A stretch of DNA of 64,000 nt from Halalkalibacter sp. APA_J-10(15) (GCF_023017105.1 NZ_JALKEV010000017.1:1-64000); one strand, 5' to 3'. Positions 17,915 to 27,965 are shown, counted from the first letter of the stretch. The notes: generated by a model not told the origin, from the sequence alone. A program made the numbers and translations.

Positions 17915-18379
17915 TTATAATTCGAGCTTTATTTGATTCTTCTCTGCCCACTGAAGTGCAATCTTCTGTAACTGTTGCTTTCTATATGCATACCACTCTT
18001 CATCAAGGTCATATTTGATCAACTTATTCTTAAACCTCCGAAAAGCACCTTTACCATTAATGGCTTTGAGAAAGTCCTGTCGAATATGAAGTGGTTGAAT
18101 GACATCCGTACAGAAGTCCTCTATCATTTGATACTCTTCATAGTCCTCTAAAACCGGAAGTTCAATATATTGCTCCTCATGATACCAAATATGTATCGCT
18201 TGCTTCCTAGCATCCAGCTGCCAGCCTGACAGTCCCTCTAGTGAATCATCATCCTCCGCAACTCTCAAGTCGTCAAGACTCACAGTAACAATCTCACTAG
18301 TAGGCATATAAACAAATACTTTCCATTCTCTAAAAGAGGAATCTATTTCATCAATAATTGTTTCTAATTTAATAGTCAT
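17915..18379 (-). CDS. UPF0158 family protein
   Basis: 154-residue acidic protein of uncharacterised family UPF0158, recognised from the FRRFKNKLIKYDLDEEWYAYRK segment and the C-terminal ALQWAEKNQI. No function is known. AAAGGAG precedes the ATG. It lies between the alpha/beta hydrolase and the HNH gene in the same direction. Confidence 0.75.
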   Translation of the reverse strand: MTIKLETIIDEIDSSFREWKVFVYMPTSEIVTVSLDDLRVAEDDDSLEGLSGWQLDARKQAIHIWYHEEQYIELPVLEDYEEYQMIEDFCTDVIQPLHIRQDFLKAINGKGAFRRFKNKLIKYDLDEEWYAYRKQQLQKIALQWAEKNQIKLEL

Positions 18380-18461
18380 CGTGATACTCCTTTCGATATG
18401 TTTCCTGACACATTGGTCGAACGATAACTACATAATCACTTGCTTATATATACACTTAATA

Positions 18462-19451
18462 CTACCTCGGAACCCAAATCGTATCATACCCATTTTTAAT
18501 CGAATACTCATACAGCATCACCATTTTTCGTTCTTTGTAATTCATCATCATGCTTCTTACTTGCTGATCCTCTTGCTTATTCGTTAATACATGATTACGG
18601 TCAATCATAAACTCAAGAAACTCTCGCTTCGGAAGTTTGTCACTTTTTGAACGGTTGCACGTATGACAGGAAAGTACTAGATTCCAAATATGATCGGATT
18701 GTACAAACGACCAAGGAATAAAATGATCAACATGCGTTTCTCGTTTGTGACCAGAAAGAGTTTTGTTGCAGTAAAAACAACGCGCTTCAAAGTGATTCAG
18801 AAGTAACTTTTCAAAAGGTCTTAACGACGAACGTCTTGCAATACTTTCGACTTTTCCTAGAAGATAATTGATGCTTGGAACTTCATTTAACTGCTCAATC
18901 ATTGCCGCTAGATGGTAGTTTGTTAAATTTACAATGAGTCGTTGATAATTTAGCATAAATGCATGCACAGGAGGGTTTATTTTAAAATATTCTTTTTTAT
19001 GATCAAAAGCATAAAACGTACCTTTTGTATCTCCGTAAAGAGCACCAAATACATTCTCTTTCATTGTCGATTGCACTTTACTCACAATCTTAATTTGAAT
19101 TTCTTCGGAAATCTTATCGAAACTAAATTCATTTGGGACTCCATACAATCTCTGAGCTTCCTTAATAATTGTGACGACTCTAGCATTCTTTCCACGGTTT
19201 TGTTTTTCTAAATGATGAGTCACAATTAAATTCCAATAAACCTTTGTGAACGAATAAGCCAATTGATCATAGGTTAATTCAAAGTTCTCATTCACCTGAT
19301 ACAGATTCTCTATCAATGATTTGATTAGAGCATACTTATACGTAGAAGATTTCACCGATTTATTAGAAAGGATAATGGTAAAAGTACGCCAAATATCTTC
19401 GTCAGTTAAATACGTTTCTTGTAATTCACCTACTTTTAACTTATGACTCAT
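18462..19451 (-). CDS. HNH endonuclease domain protein
   Basis: 329-residue protein with a large N-terminal region of unknown family and a C-terminal HNH nuclease module. The module has Cys225-x2-Cys228, then THVDHFIPW (His240, Asp242, His243), Asn257, and CHTCNRSKSDKLP (Cys262, Cys265), so the zinc ligands and catalytic residues are all present. It could be a restriction or defence nuclease, or a host nuclease of another role. The ribosome site is weak (AAGG). No methylase is adjacent, and the next gene upstream is a MazG-like protein. Confidence 0.8.
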   Translation of the reverse strand: MSHKLKVGELQETYLTDEDIWRTFTIILSNKSVKSSTYKYALIKSLIENLYQVNENFELTYDQLAYSFTKVYWNLIVTHHLEKQNRGKNARVVTIIKEAQRLYGVPNEFSFDKISEEIQIKIVSKVQSTMKENVFGALYGDTKGTFYAFDHKKEYFKINPPVHAFMLNYQRLIVNLTNYHLAAMIEQLNEVPSINYLLGKVESIARRSSLRPFEKLLLNHFEARCFYCNKTLSGHKRETHVDHFIPWSFVQSDHIWNLVLSCHTCNRSKSDKLPKREFLEFMIDRNHVLTNKQEDQQVRSMMMNYKERKMVMLYEYSIKNGYDTIWVPR

Positions 19452-19476
19452 TCTATATCACGCCTTAGTAATTGAC

Positions 19477-19800
19477 TTATTCCTCTACATCAATTAAAAA
19501 AAACCTCTCTTCAAAGCCACCTCGCTCAGTACGCTTCTTCTTTCTAACATGTTCAATCTCGCCCGGTTCAATACCTTCCAGTTTACCGAGTGCATAAACC
19601 ACTTCTAGCAAATCGGCCATTTCTTCGACTTGCTCTTCTCGCGATTTCGCTCGTAATAGCTCTTCCATTTCTTCCTTTAGCTTCACCTTAAGTTCCTTTT
19701 CATATGTAGACTCATCTAATGTCATTGCCCGGAATCGTTTTCCGCTTTTTTCAATTGTGTCTGGGATTCGGTCTCTTACTAGTTTGTTGTATGTTGGCAT
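19477..19800 (-). CDS. MazG-like / PRA-PH-like nucleotide pyrophosphohydrolase
   Basis: 107-residue all-alpha NTP pyrophosphohydrolase-like protein starting MPTYNKLVRDRIPDTIEKSG, the hallmark of this phosphoribosyl-ATP-pyrophosphohydrolase-like group. Acidic metal-binding motifs are KEEMEELLRA and EEMADLLEVVYAL. The second of two in-frame ATGs was chosen, because the first directly abuts the AAAGGA site. It lies 25 bp upstream of the HNH gene on the same strand, so the two may be cotranscribed. Confidence 0.8.
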   Translation of the reverse strand: MPTYNKLVRDRIPDTIEKSGKRFRAMTLDESTYEKELKVKLKEEMEELLRAKSREEQVEEMADLLEVVYALGKLEGIEPGEIEHVRKKKRTERGGFEERFFLIDVEE

Positions 19801-20157
19801 TTTGGGCATCCTTTCATCGTTTTTTTTAAAAGTACAACACTCATTTTCTATATAAACAAATAGTAAAATGATCTATAACGAAAAGTACCGATCAGAATCA
19901 TTGAAGTTGTTCAAACTTACATTCATATATTAACAGTTCCAATTAATCAGATCTATCACCACATAAATAGAGATTATTTTATATATTATTATTTAATGAA
20001 TTCACGGATGCACTTTACAATTTGTCAGCTGCGTAGACATGGAAACATCCTTTCTATTCCGGTAGAAATCTAAAACTTTATACCTATTATACAGAAAAGG
20101 TGTGATATTTGTTAGATATTGTATGAATTTACAGCTCTATATTTAGCCAGACGTAAT

Positions 20158-20188
20158 AAAAAGAGCTCATTCAGGGAATGAACTCTTT
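20158..20188 (-). terminator. Terminator after the lpl-like operon
   Basis: AAAGAGcTCATTC and GAATGAaCTCTTT form a hairpin with a 3-4 nt loop, followed on the minus strand by TTTTATTA. It lies 65 bp after the yesL stop. The rest of 19801-20252 shows no gene. Confidence 0.65.
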
Positions 20189-20252
20189 GAACATATAGTC
20201 ATCTCTCTTTGCCGACACTTCCATTCCGTTTCACAAAGCTGAAGGTTTGCTT

Positions 20253-20882
20253 CTAATTCACCACTTTATTTTCTTCCTTCTGCATATGATCAACTCTTTC
20301 AAATGTTCTCAAGCTAAACCACATAATAATCATAGCAAATCCGCTAATCCCAATGATTGGAAAGAAACCTGGTATGATTCTAATGAATAGAAAAAATAAA
20401 ACAGTAGCTGCTAGCATAAATAAAGTATTTAATGGATGCACGAATAATAAGAAGAATGCATTCCTAATTGTTGCGAAAATCGATACACGATAATAAACAT
20501 ATATTGGCATTACAAACAAGCAGAGACAAATAAGAATACTGAAAACGATTACTATCGGGTAATAACTATATTGAACGATTGAATGACCGATGACTTCCGC
20601 AATACTCATATTAATATACAGGAATAAACCAATTAAGGTTAATAACCAACCTAATAAATTACTTCGTATCAGTTCTTTCTTGAAAATTTTCCAAAAATGC
20701 TTTGTTATGTGTATGTCGCTAAAACCAGTCAACCACTTTTTGATGATAAAAAAGGTTGCGACAATTGCAGGAAAAAAACCGAATACAACTAATCCTAATA
20801 AACTGAATAAAATAGCAAGTAAATTGACATAGACTAATCGTATGATAGAATCAGCAAAATAATAAATTCTCTCCATTGCCAT
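20253..20882 (-). CDS. yesL: YesL family membrane protein (DUF624)
   Basis: 209-residue DUF624 protein with about six membrane helices. The N-terminal motif RLVYVNLLAILFSLLGLVVFGFFPA is typical of YesL. YesL proteins are almost always encoded with Lpl/Yes-type sugar ABC importers, but their role is unknown. AGGGGG lies 7 nt before the ATG. It is the last gene of the lplA-lplB-lplC-yesL operon, 11 bp after lplC. Confidence 0.85.
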   Translation of the reverse strand: MAMERIYYFADSIIRLVYVNLLAILFSLLGLVVFGFFPAIVATFFIIKKWLTGFSDIHITKHFWKIFKKELIRSNLLGWLLTLIGLFLYINMSIAEVIGHSIVQYSYYPIVIVFSILICLCLFVMPIYVYYRVSIFATIRNAFFLLFVHPLNTLFMLAATVLFFLFIRIIPGFFPIIGISGFAMIIMWFSLRTFERVDHMQKEENKVVN

Positions 20883-20893
20883 ATAATGGCCCC

Positions 20894-21784
20894 CTACTCT
20901 TTTACAGACCCTAATGTAATACCATGTATGAAATATCTTTGCAAGAACGGATAAACCACTAACACTGGAATCATAGCAATAAATATTTTGGCTGCATCTA
21001 ATGTTCGATTCGATAATTCACTCATACGTTTATATTGATCCTCAGTCATCGTAGACGGATCAACAGAAACAACTAATTGTTGAATATATGTTTGCAAAGG
21101 ATAAAATTCTTCTCTAGTCATAAAAATTAAGCCGTATAAAAACTCATTCCAATGATAGACTATGCCAAACAATGAAATCGTCGCTAAAACTGGTACCGAT
21201 AAGGGCATATATACTTTGAATAAGATATACCACGGTCCAGCACCATCCACTAATGCTGCTTCCTCCAATGAAGGAGGTAAATTCCTAAAAAAGTTAATCG
21301 TTAATATAATATAGAAAACAATAATTTGAGCTCCTCCAACAAGCACTAGCGCCCAAATACTATTCATTAAACCGTACGATTGGATCGTAATATATAGTGG
21401 AATCAACCCACCATTAAATAGCATTGTAAATATCAATGTCCACATAATGAGATTTCGACCTTTGAAATCTTTTACCGTTTTAGAAAGGGGATACGCCATA
21501 AGTGGCACTATAATTAAATTCAATCCCGCTCCAAGTATGACCCTTTGAATCGATACCCAAAAAGACTTAAAAAACTGTCCATCTTGTAATAGTTGTTTAT
21601 AAGAATTGAAGTTAAAATCTACCGGCCATAAAGTAACAGCACCTGCAGATGCAGCAGAACTAGAACTAAATGATAGAGCTAATGTATACCATAACGGAAG
21701 TATACATGTTATGGCAACCGCTACTAGAATGATAATAAGAATAACATCCGCAATTTTTGAAGATAATTGATTTCCTTTAACCAT
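20894..21784 (-). CDS. lplC: Carbohydrate ABC permease, LplC/YtcP type
   Basis: 296-residue inner-membrane permease of the oligosaccharide ABC importers (CUT1, MalG-like). About six helices are visible, with the EAA loop as SLEEAALVDGAGPWYILFKVYMPLSVP, which contacts the ATPase. The ATPase itself is not encoded here, as usual for this group, where a shared MsmX-type ATPase serves several importers. GGAGG precedes the ATG. It is 13 bp after lplB. Confidence 0.9.
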   Translation of the reverse strand: MVKGNQLSSKIADVILIIILVAVAITCILPLWYTLALSFSSSSAASAGAVTLWPVDFNFNSYKQLLQDGQFFKSFWVSIQRVILGAGLNLIIVPLMAYPLSKTVKDFKGRNLIMWTLIFTMLFNGGLIPLYITIQSYGLMNSIWALVLVGGAQIIVFYIILTINFFRNLPPSLEEAALVDGAGPWYILFKVYMPLSVPVLATISLFGIVYHWNEFLYGLIFMTREEFYPLQTYIQQLVVSVDPSTMTEDQYKRMSELSNRTLDAAKIFIAMIPVLVVYPFLQRYFIHGITLGSVKE

Positions 21785-21797
21785 AACAGCACCTCCA

Positions 21798-22688
21798 TTA
21801 GAAAATTCGATATTTTGTAAATCGATAGGCCAAGTAATAAGAAATCGTAATTAATAAAAATCCAACGACCGATTTCAATAGTCCAACAGCTGTTGCTAAT
21901 TCGAATTGTAAATTAAGTAAACCAGCACGATACACCCACGTATCAATAATGTCACCCGTTGAATACACTAATGGATTGTACAGGTTGAAGATTTGATCAA
22001 AACCGGCATTTAATACATTTCCTAGGCTCAGTACAGCCAATAATACGGCTGTCGTTCGAATTCCTGGCAACGTTACATGCCATAACTTTCTCCATCTTGA
22101 CGCACCATCAATACCTGCAGCTTCATACAATGCTGGATTAATGCCAGTTAACGCAGCTAAGTAAATAATCGTATTAAACCCAAACTCTTTCCAGACATCA
22201 CTACCTACTACTAAATATGGAAATAAGTCAGCTCTTCCAAAGAAGAGAATCGGTTCCTGCCCAAACAATGCTAATAATTGATTAACTGGTCCCGCAAATG
22301 CAAAGATGTCTAACAAAACACCACCTAAAATAACCCAAGATAAAAAATGTGGAAGATAGACAATGGTTTGTATCGTTCTTTTTAATCCCATATAACGAAT
22401 TTCATTCAACATTAAGGCAAATACTAATGGTACGATCAAGTTCCCTATTATTTTCATAACAGCTATATAAATGGTATTAAAAAAAATTCTCATTGTATCA
22501 TTTAATTGGAACATATAACGAAATACGTCTAAACCAACAAACTCAGAACCTAATACACCTTGTACAGGATTATAATTTTGAAAGGCAATAAAAATACCGA
22601 ACATAGGAACAATACTAAAAAACACAATCCATATAACCCCAGGCAAAAGCATAATATAGTAATCTTTTGCAAAGCTTTTATTTCTCAT
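21798..22688 (-). CDS. lplB: Carbohydrate ABC permease, LplB type
   Basis: 296-residue permease (MalF-like), partner of the next gene. The N-terminus MRNKSFAKDYYIMLLPGVIW lacks the long MalF extension, and the EAA loop is NPALYEAAGIDGASRWRKLWHVTLPGI. Six or more membrane helices. GGAAGGAG precedes the ATG. It is separated from the binding-protein gene by a hairpin at 22723-22756, which probably lowers permease expression relative to the binding protein. Confidence 0.9.
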   Translation of the reverse strand: MRNKSFAKDYYIMLLPGVIWIVFFSIVPMFGIFIAFQNYNPVQGVLGSEFVGLDVFRYMFQLNDTMRIFFNTIYIAVMKIIGNLIVPLVFALMLNEIRYMGLKRTIQTIVYLPHFLSWVILGGVLLDIFAFAGPVNQLLALFGQEPILFFGRADLFPYLVVGSDVWKEFGFNTIIYLAALTGINPALYEAAGIDGASRWRKLWHVTLPGIRTTAVLLAVLSLGNVLNAGFDQIFNLYNPLVYSTGDIIDTWVYRAGLLNLQFELATAVGLLKSVVGFLLITISYYLAYRFTKYRIF

Positions 22689-22722
22689 GACTTTATACTC
22701 CTTCCATTGAGTATCTATGGAA

Positions 22723-22756
22723 TATAAAGGCGTCGACCATATCCCGACGCCTTTAT
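22723..22756 (-). terminator. Intra-operon hairpin between binding protein and permeases
   Basis: ATAAAGGCGTCG and CGACGCCTTTAT form a perfect 12-bp stem 6 bp after the binding-protein stop codon. There is no long T-run, so it more likely partially terminates transcription or protects the upstream mRNA 3' end. Confidence 0.65.
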
Positions 22757-22761
22757 CATCA

Positions 22762-24468
22762 TTATTCAGTCAATTCTACAACTTCTTCTACTTCACTCGT
22801 AATTTGTTCACCACCTTGGTTCAACCAATCTTCAACAAATGTATCGAAATCATCTAATGGAGCGTTCCCCATAATAATTCTCAAAAAGGTCTCATCTTCC
22901 ATAGCTTTTAAGTTCACCCATCTTTGTTCCATCGTATCTGTTTGAGAATAAGCTAAACTATGAACGCCATTGACTTCATTATCTACTAATGGGGAACCAC
23001 CTACCATTAGAGCATAAGCTCTTGTCCAAGCTCCACGATCTGAGTCTATATCCCAATGCTCAATATTATAATCATCATAGGGTTCTGTTTTAACATCTGT
23101 AATCGATTCCGCATCGGAAACTAATAGTTTATATTCAGGTTTATCCTCAAAGTCAGCTGGAGTTTTCGTTCCATTTAGTACTTCCCTTAATGCTTCTACG
23201 CTATATTCTGTCTCATCAGCTGGTGCAAATACTAAACGCAATGGGTAATAGCCTGGTCCACCTAAGCTTGGGTCAAAGGTTGCTTCATTGTCTAATAAAT
23301 TATTTAATATTTTCATGGCAGCTTCTGGGTGTTCGTAACCTTTTCTTACAACGACAAAGTTGGCAGATGGTGAGCTTAGACTTGGTCGGTATTCTCCATC
23401 AGCATTCAATGGAGTTGTGTATGCTTGCCAGTTAGCATTTGGATCTTCTGTAACAGCATCCGTTATCGGACCATATGGCATCCACCACGGTGCAAAAAAC
23501 ATCCCCGTTTCACCACTAATAACGGATTCACCTGGATCTTCCCTAACCCCTATTTCTCGATCAATTAAACCGTCTGCATACATGTCACGTAAAAATGATA
23601 AAGCTTCTTTCGTTTGATTTTGAGTGGCTCCATATGCAACATCGCCATTATCATCTTCAATCCAAAAGCCTGGATAAGCACCAAATGCTGCAAAAACACC
23701 GTCAAAACCATACAGATTATTCGTTGATTCTAAAAAATTAGCATATAATTTATTATTATTTCCTGGACCTGCAAGGCCAATTGTGTCATTTGCACCTGTT
23801 CCATTCGGATCATCTTCAGTAAAGGCCCTTGCCACTTCTTTTAATTCCTCTACTGTTTGCGGAACGTCTAACCCTAAGTGATCAAGCCAATCTTGACGTA
23901 TCCACAACAAGTGGATACCATCCGCTTGTAATTGGACATTAGGGATAGCCATCATTCGACCATCGAATGTTACTGTTTCTTTAGCAATCCCATCTGTACT
24001 GTCTACAATTCTTTTGATAGCTGGCGAAGCATAATTCTCATAAATATCTGTCATCTCCGCGATTTGGTCTGTTTCTACTAGTTGGCGTAATTCTACTGGT
24101 CCGACAATCATAGCATCTGGTAAATCATTACTTGCAATCGCAAGACTAATTCGTTGGTTATAGTTCGATGGCGAAGCAGTGAAATCATGCTCCACTTGAA
24201 TATTAAGATTCTCTTTCACGCTACGTGTGTATTGGTTGTCAAGTGGTGTATCATCTTCTGGCAATGATGTATCACTTGGGTCTACCTCTTGTGCAATTGA
24301 GATAGTGATCGTCTCATCATACGCACCAAACGGATCTCCTGGTTCTGAGGAAGTAGTATTCTCTGTCTCATTACTAGATTGTCCTTCAGAAGAATCGTCA
24401 TTAGAACAAGCAACCATACTGAATACGAATACGAATAAGAACAGTGACAATAAAATTAATTTTTTCAA
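22762..24468 (-). CDS. lplA: LplA-like carbohydrate-binding lipoprotein
   Basis: 568-residue extracellular solute-binding lipoprotein. The lipobox is VAC with Cys21, followed by a Ser/Glu-rich linker and a type-1 binding domain. The long size is typical of LplA/YtcQ proteins that import oligosaccharides; related systems in Paenibacillus take up aldouronates from glucuronoxylan. With the GH11 xylanase 8 kb away, xylan oligosaccharides are a possible ligand, but this is inference. The start is TTG at 24468 with AGGGGG upstream. A cre-like site lies 56-69 bp before it. Confidence 0.9.
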   Translation of the reverse strand: MKKLILLSLFLFVFVFSMVACSNDDSSEGQSSNETENTTSSEPGDPFGAYDETITISIAQEVDPSDTSLPEDDTPLDNQYTRSVKENLNIQVEHDFTASPSNYNQRISLAIASNDLPDAMIVGPVELRQLVETDQIAEMTDIYENYASPAIKRIVDSTDGIAKETVTFDGRMMAIPNVQLQADGIHLLWIRQDWLDHLGLDVPQTVEELKEVARAFTEDDPNGTGANDTIGLAGPGNNNKLYANFLESTNNLYGFDGVFAAFGAYPGFWIEDDNGDVAYGATQNQTKEALSFLRDMYADGLIDREIGVREDPGESVISGETGMFFAPWWMPYGPITDAVTEDPNANWQAYTTPLNADGEYRPSLSSPSANFVVVRKGYEHPEAAMKILNNLLDNEATFDPSLGGPGYYPLRLVFAPADETEYSVEALREVLNGTKTPADFEDKPEYKLLVSDAESITDVKTEPYDDYNIEHWDIDSDRGAWTRAYALMVGGSPLVDNEVNGVHSLAYSQTDTMEQRWVNLKAMEDETFLRIIMGNAPLDDFDTFVEDWLNQGGEQITSEVEEVVELTE

Positions 24469-24523
24469 TGTTATTTCCCCCTTGTTCTCAATAGTTTTTT
24501 TACAACTTCATCATATCCGCAAA

Positions 24524-24537
24524 TGAAAGCGCATACA
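24524..24537. promoter_or_regulatory. cre-like CcpA site upstream of lplA
   Basis: TGAAAGCGCATACA matches TGWAANCGNTNWCA at 13 of 14 positions, with the same mismatch (A for T at position 10) as the site before xynA. It suggests that both are repressed by CcpA in good sugars. Confidence 0.6.
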
Positions 24538-24734
24538 ACGGGATGGTTGTTTTTAAAATACGGAGAGATTTGTGTTGCATTTATATTTGATAAGGAAGAT
24601 TTTAACTATCACAACACTTTAGTCATACAAATAGTATTCATTTGTCTACCTTATCCGCAAATGTATACGTGTAACTGTCGCTTAGATTACAACATCGATG
24701 TAAACGTCACTTCGAAAGTCATCCTCTGTGCATT

Positions 24735-24788
24735 TTAAAAAGCATCAACCAACCTAAACTAATAAATAGTTAAAGGTCGTTGATACTT
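24735..24788 (-). terminator. Terminator after yesN copy 1
   Basis: On the minus strand, ATCAACGACCT and AGGTTGGTTGAT pair imperfectly, followed by GCTTTTTAAAA. It lies about 80-130 bp after the regulator stop. The rest of 24538-24864 is AT-rich with no gene. Confidence 0.6.
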
Positions 24789-24864
24789 ATTTTAGTTTAT
24801 ATGTTCACCTAATAATAACCACTTTCGCAGTATGGACAGTATAAAGTGCATGTTTAAATGACAT

Positions 24865-26235
24865 TTAAGACCCTTGTTTTATTTTTCGATAATCGCTAGG
24901 CAAAAGACCTGTCTCTAAACGGAAGATTTTACTGAAATACTTCACATCAATATAGCCAACTTTTTCTGAAATGATACCTATTCTATCATTCGTATTTTGT
25001 AAGTAATGCTTTGCTTTGTGAATCCTTACGAATCGGACATATTCATTAAATGTCTTGCCAACAATATCTTTAAAGCATTTAGAAAAATAACTTCTACTCA
25101 TATTCACCTGTTCCGATATGTCATTCGCAGTAATTGGTGAACTTATATTATTTTCGATCATAGATAGTGCCTGGATAATACACTTATTCGCTTCAGGTGA
25201 ATAATGAGAGCAATAGGCTTCTAAATATATTTTCTGCTTCACTTCATAGAACCACTTCTCCACTTCTTTCCAGTGAGCAAATTCATCAGGCATCTGAATC
25301 TCAAATGATAATTGTTCATAAAACATACGAGTGCACTTATTAATCGTCCATAATAAAACATCTTCTAATTGGCTCTTATTAAGACGCGCATTTTTGACCA
25401 GCTGCAAAAGATTCGTTAATTCTAATTCATTCGTAATCCATTCTAATGAATGAATTTGCTTTTTCCATTTACCAAGTTGCTCTTTTGAAATTCTTTCAGG
25501 TAAAAGGATTTGGTCTATATTTTTTATTGCTACTTTATAATCTGATTCTAATTCATAAAAGATTAGTTGTTCATAATGGTCTATTAATTTGTTTATTTCG
25601 ATCTTATCTTTGTTTCCATTTGAGGTGATGCATAATAATGGACCAATATTTTGATGGTATTTTATTAAAGTGTCCACTAACAACTCAACCGAAAAACGAT
25701 TAGTCTTTATGATCAAACAGTTTTCATTAGCTACATTCATATGTTGAGAGTCTAGTACACCTTTTAAAATATTATGACAATCAAATGCATGATCAGTAAG
25801 CAATACATATCCATTGTCAATACTTTCTTCAACATAGTATTTAGAAGTATGACTCTTGCTTTTAATTCGGTTTCTAATTCGATTTAGACTCTCATCCATA
25901 TTTTCTTCATCTAACTCAACTTTTGCTATATAATCAATTGCCCCTAATCTCATAGCCTCTTGAATATATTCAAAATCTCGATGTAATGATAAAACGACAA
26001 TAGCAATACGCGGATATTTTTTTGTTACGACTCTTATTAGTTCTATTCCAGACATAATGGGCATAGCTAAATCTGTAATGATTAAATCTACTGATTCTTG
26101 TTCTAATACTTCTAATGCTTTTTCACCATTTTTTGCATCATTAACAATGTGCATATCATATTTTTCCCAATTAAAGGTCGAAATAAGGCTACTGCGAACT
26201 AACTTGTCATCTTCCACAATCAGTACATTTATCAT
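24865..26235 (-). CDS. yesN: YesN-type response regulator (AraC output), copy 1
   Basis: 456-residue response regulator. The receiver domain (1-120) has Asp9 and Asp10, the phosphoacceptor Asp55 in LIITDLAMP, and Lys near 104. The C-terminal AraC/XylS helix-turn-helix domain is at about 350-450 (ITANDISEQVNMSRSYFSKCFKDIVGKTF). It probably activates the adjacent lplABC operon in response to its sensor. Its ATG overlaps the stop of the kinase gene (ATGA), so the pair is translationally coupled. AAGGGGG precedes the ATG. Confidence 0.9.
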   Translation of the reverse strand: MINVLIVEDDKLVRSSLISTFNWEKYDMHIVNDAKNGEKALEVLEQESVDLIITDLAMPIMSGIELIRVVTKKYPRIAIVVLSLHRDFEYIQEAMRLGAIDYIAKVELDEENMDESLNRIRNRIKSKSHTSKYYVEESIDNGYVLLTDHAFDCHNILKGVLDSQHMNVANENCLIIKTNRFSVELLVDTLIKYHQNIGPLLCITSNGNKDKIEINKLIDHYEQLIFYELESDYKVAIKNIDQILLPERISKEQLGKWKKQIHSLEWITNELELTNLLQLVKNARLNKSQLEDVLLWTINKCTRMFYEQLSFEIQMPDEFAHWKEVEKWFYEVKQKIYLEAYCSHYSPEANKCIIQALSMIENNISSPITANDISEQVNMSRSYFSKCFKDIVGKTFNEYVRFVRIHKAKHYLQNTNDRIGIISEKVGYIDVKYFSKIFRLETGLLPSDYRKIKQGS

Positions 26236-27965
26236 GGGTTTTCCCCCTTAATGAATGGTATTGACAATCGAATGGTAGTTCCCTTGCCTAAAGTACTTTG
26301 AATCTCAAGCATGCCATATTCGCCATAGGTTCTATCCATAACCCTTTTTACATAGTTTAAACCAATTCCCATCCCACTCTTCGTTTGTTTGTGAGTTTCT
26401 TTATAAAGAATCTCTTTCATTTTCTCTTTCTCCATACCTCTACCATCATCTGTAATTTCAATGATAATTCTACTATCTTTACGATTTACGTTAATACGAA
26501 TAGTCCCTTCATCAACTAGCCCATGGTAGATTGAATTTTCAACGATCGGCTGCAAAATGAATCTTGGAATGACTGTACGGAGTACTTCACTTGAAACCTG
26601 AATATTAGTTTCATAAGAAAAATCATAACGAATTTGTTGTAGCTTCAAATATTGCTCCATTGAATCTAACTCATCTTCTAGCGTCGATAAAATTCCTAAT
26701 TTGCCCATATTGTAATATAACAATTTATTTAGAGACGTCAACAAGTGCGTTAATTCTTTTCTTTCTCCAGAAATGGCTAACCATTTTGCGGTGTCTAACG
26801 TATTCATTAAAAAGTGAGGACTAATTTGGTGCTTCAATTTTTCTACTTCTAAATCAGCTCTTTTTCTTTCTTTTTTTTCAATCTCTTTGATCAATTCTGC
26901 AATTTTCGTTCGCATCGCTCTAAATCGTGTGACAAGATCTGAAAACTCTGGTATTTTCGTATCAACGATATCAGTATGAAAATTATTATTTCCCACAAGC
27001 TTAATTTCTCTTCTAAATTCATTGATTGGTTTATAAATCGTCTTCCATAGGATTAAAGATACAAGAAAACTGATCACGACAAATAAGATCATAATGTAAA
27101 TCATTAAAAGAACCCATTGATTCATTTCTTGGTTATATTCTGATATAGGTATAAGTGCAATAATACTCCAGCCTTCATCCGTTTGCTCTTGAAACCAATA
27201 GTAGCCGTTTTTCTTACCATAAGTACTATGTTCACGATTAAAGTATTGATTTTTCGGAAACAAGTCACTATCGCTATAAATGATTTGATCAGAATCATCT
27301 AAAATCATATATTCGGCATCATTCATAACGTGATCTATTGCTAATAAATCATTCGTTAGATCGAGGTTTGATTCTAAATAAACATAGACATTTCGATCAA
27401 TCCCCATGTTAAGCTCTCTAATTGTCGACAGAACATACGAATCTTTATACCGTTCCATACTCACATGCGGGCCAAACATATACATACTAGAACCTTCACT
27501 TATAATTGTATCGCTATCAATGACAAATGGGTCTTTTACACCATAGTTATTAAAAAAATAATCATCATCTCCCTCTATATAAATGAAAACCAGACCAATA
27601 CTCGGATTACTAAATGTGACTAAATTCAATTCACTTTTTATTTCGTCATACAGTGTGACACGCTCGTATGATTGAGGAAGATGTAAATAGTCATAAAAGT
27701 TATACGTAATGTTATCAGAGAATACAATTTGCTGAGCGACATAATTCAAATCATCTATTTTATTTTCTATTGATAATCTAATTTGTTGCACATTACTATT
27801 AAAAGTAGAATGTAGCTTACTAGTTAAAATAGAAGACATGGAGAAATATGCGAATAAAATTGTAAAAGCTAGCAATAAAAAAGTACCTGTACCTAAGAGA
27901 ATTGAAATTCTACTTTTCAAGCTCATTGATACAAAAAAATTTCGCAATCGATCAAAAGCTTTCAT
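26232..27965 (-). CDS. yesM: YesM-type sensor histidine kinase, copy 1
   Basis: 577-residue membrane kinase. Two membrane helices (about 20-42 and 285-310) flank an extracellular sensor domain, followed by a HAMP region. The phospho-histidine is in KHQISPHFLMNTLDTAKW (His_kinase family), and the ATPase has IVENSIYHG and DDGRGM. It probably senses an extracellular sugar, perhaps through the binding protein. The start at 27965 is the best fit, although the ribosome site is weak; the frame stays open 40 codons upstream through a shared leader element. Confidence 0.9.
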   Translation of the reverse strand: MKAFDRLRNFFVSMSLKSRISILLGTGTFLLLAFTILFAYFSMSSILTSKLHSTFNSNVQQIRLSIENKIDDLNYVAQQIVFSDNITYNFYDYLHLPQSYERVTLYDEIKSELNLVTFSNPSIGLVFIYIEGDDDYFFNNYGVKDPFVIDSDTIISEGSSMYMFGPHVSMERYKDSYVLSTIRELNMGIDRNVYVYLESNLDLTNDLLAIDHVMNDAEYMILDDSDQIIYSDSDLFPKNQYFNREHSTYGKKNGYYWFQEQTDEGWSIIALIPISEYNQEMNQWVLLMIYIMILFVVISFLVSLILWKTIYKPINEFRREIKLVGNNNFHTDIVDTKIPEFSDLVTRFRAMRTKIAELIKEIEKKERKRADLEVEKLKHQISPHFLMNTLDTAKWLAISGERKELTHLLTSLNKLLYYNMGKLGILSTLEDELDSMEQYLKLQQIRYDFSYETNIQVSSEVLRTVIPRFILQPIVENSIYHGLVDEGTIRINVNRKDSRIIIEITDDGRGMEKEKMKEILYKETHKQTKSGMGIGLNYVKRVMDRTYGEYGMLEIQSTLGKGTTIRLSIPFIKGENP

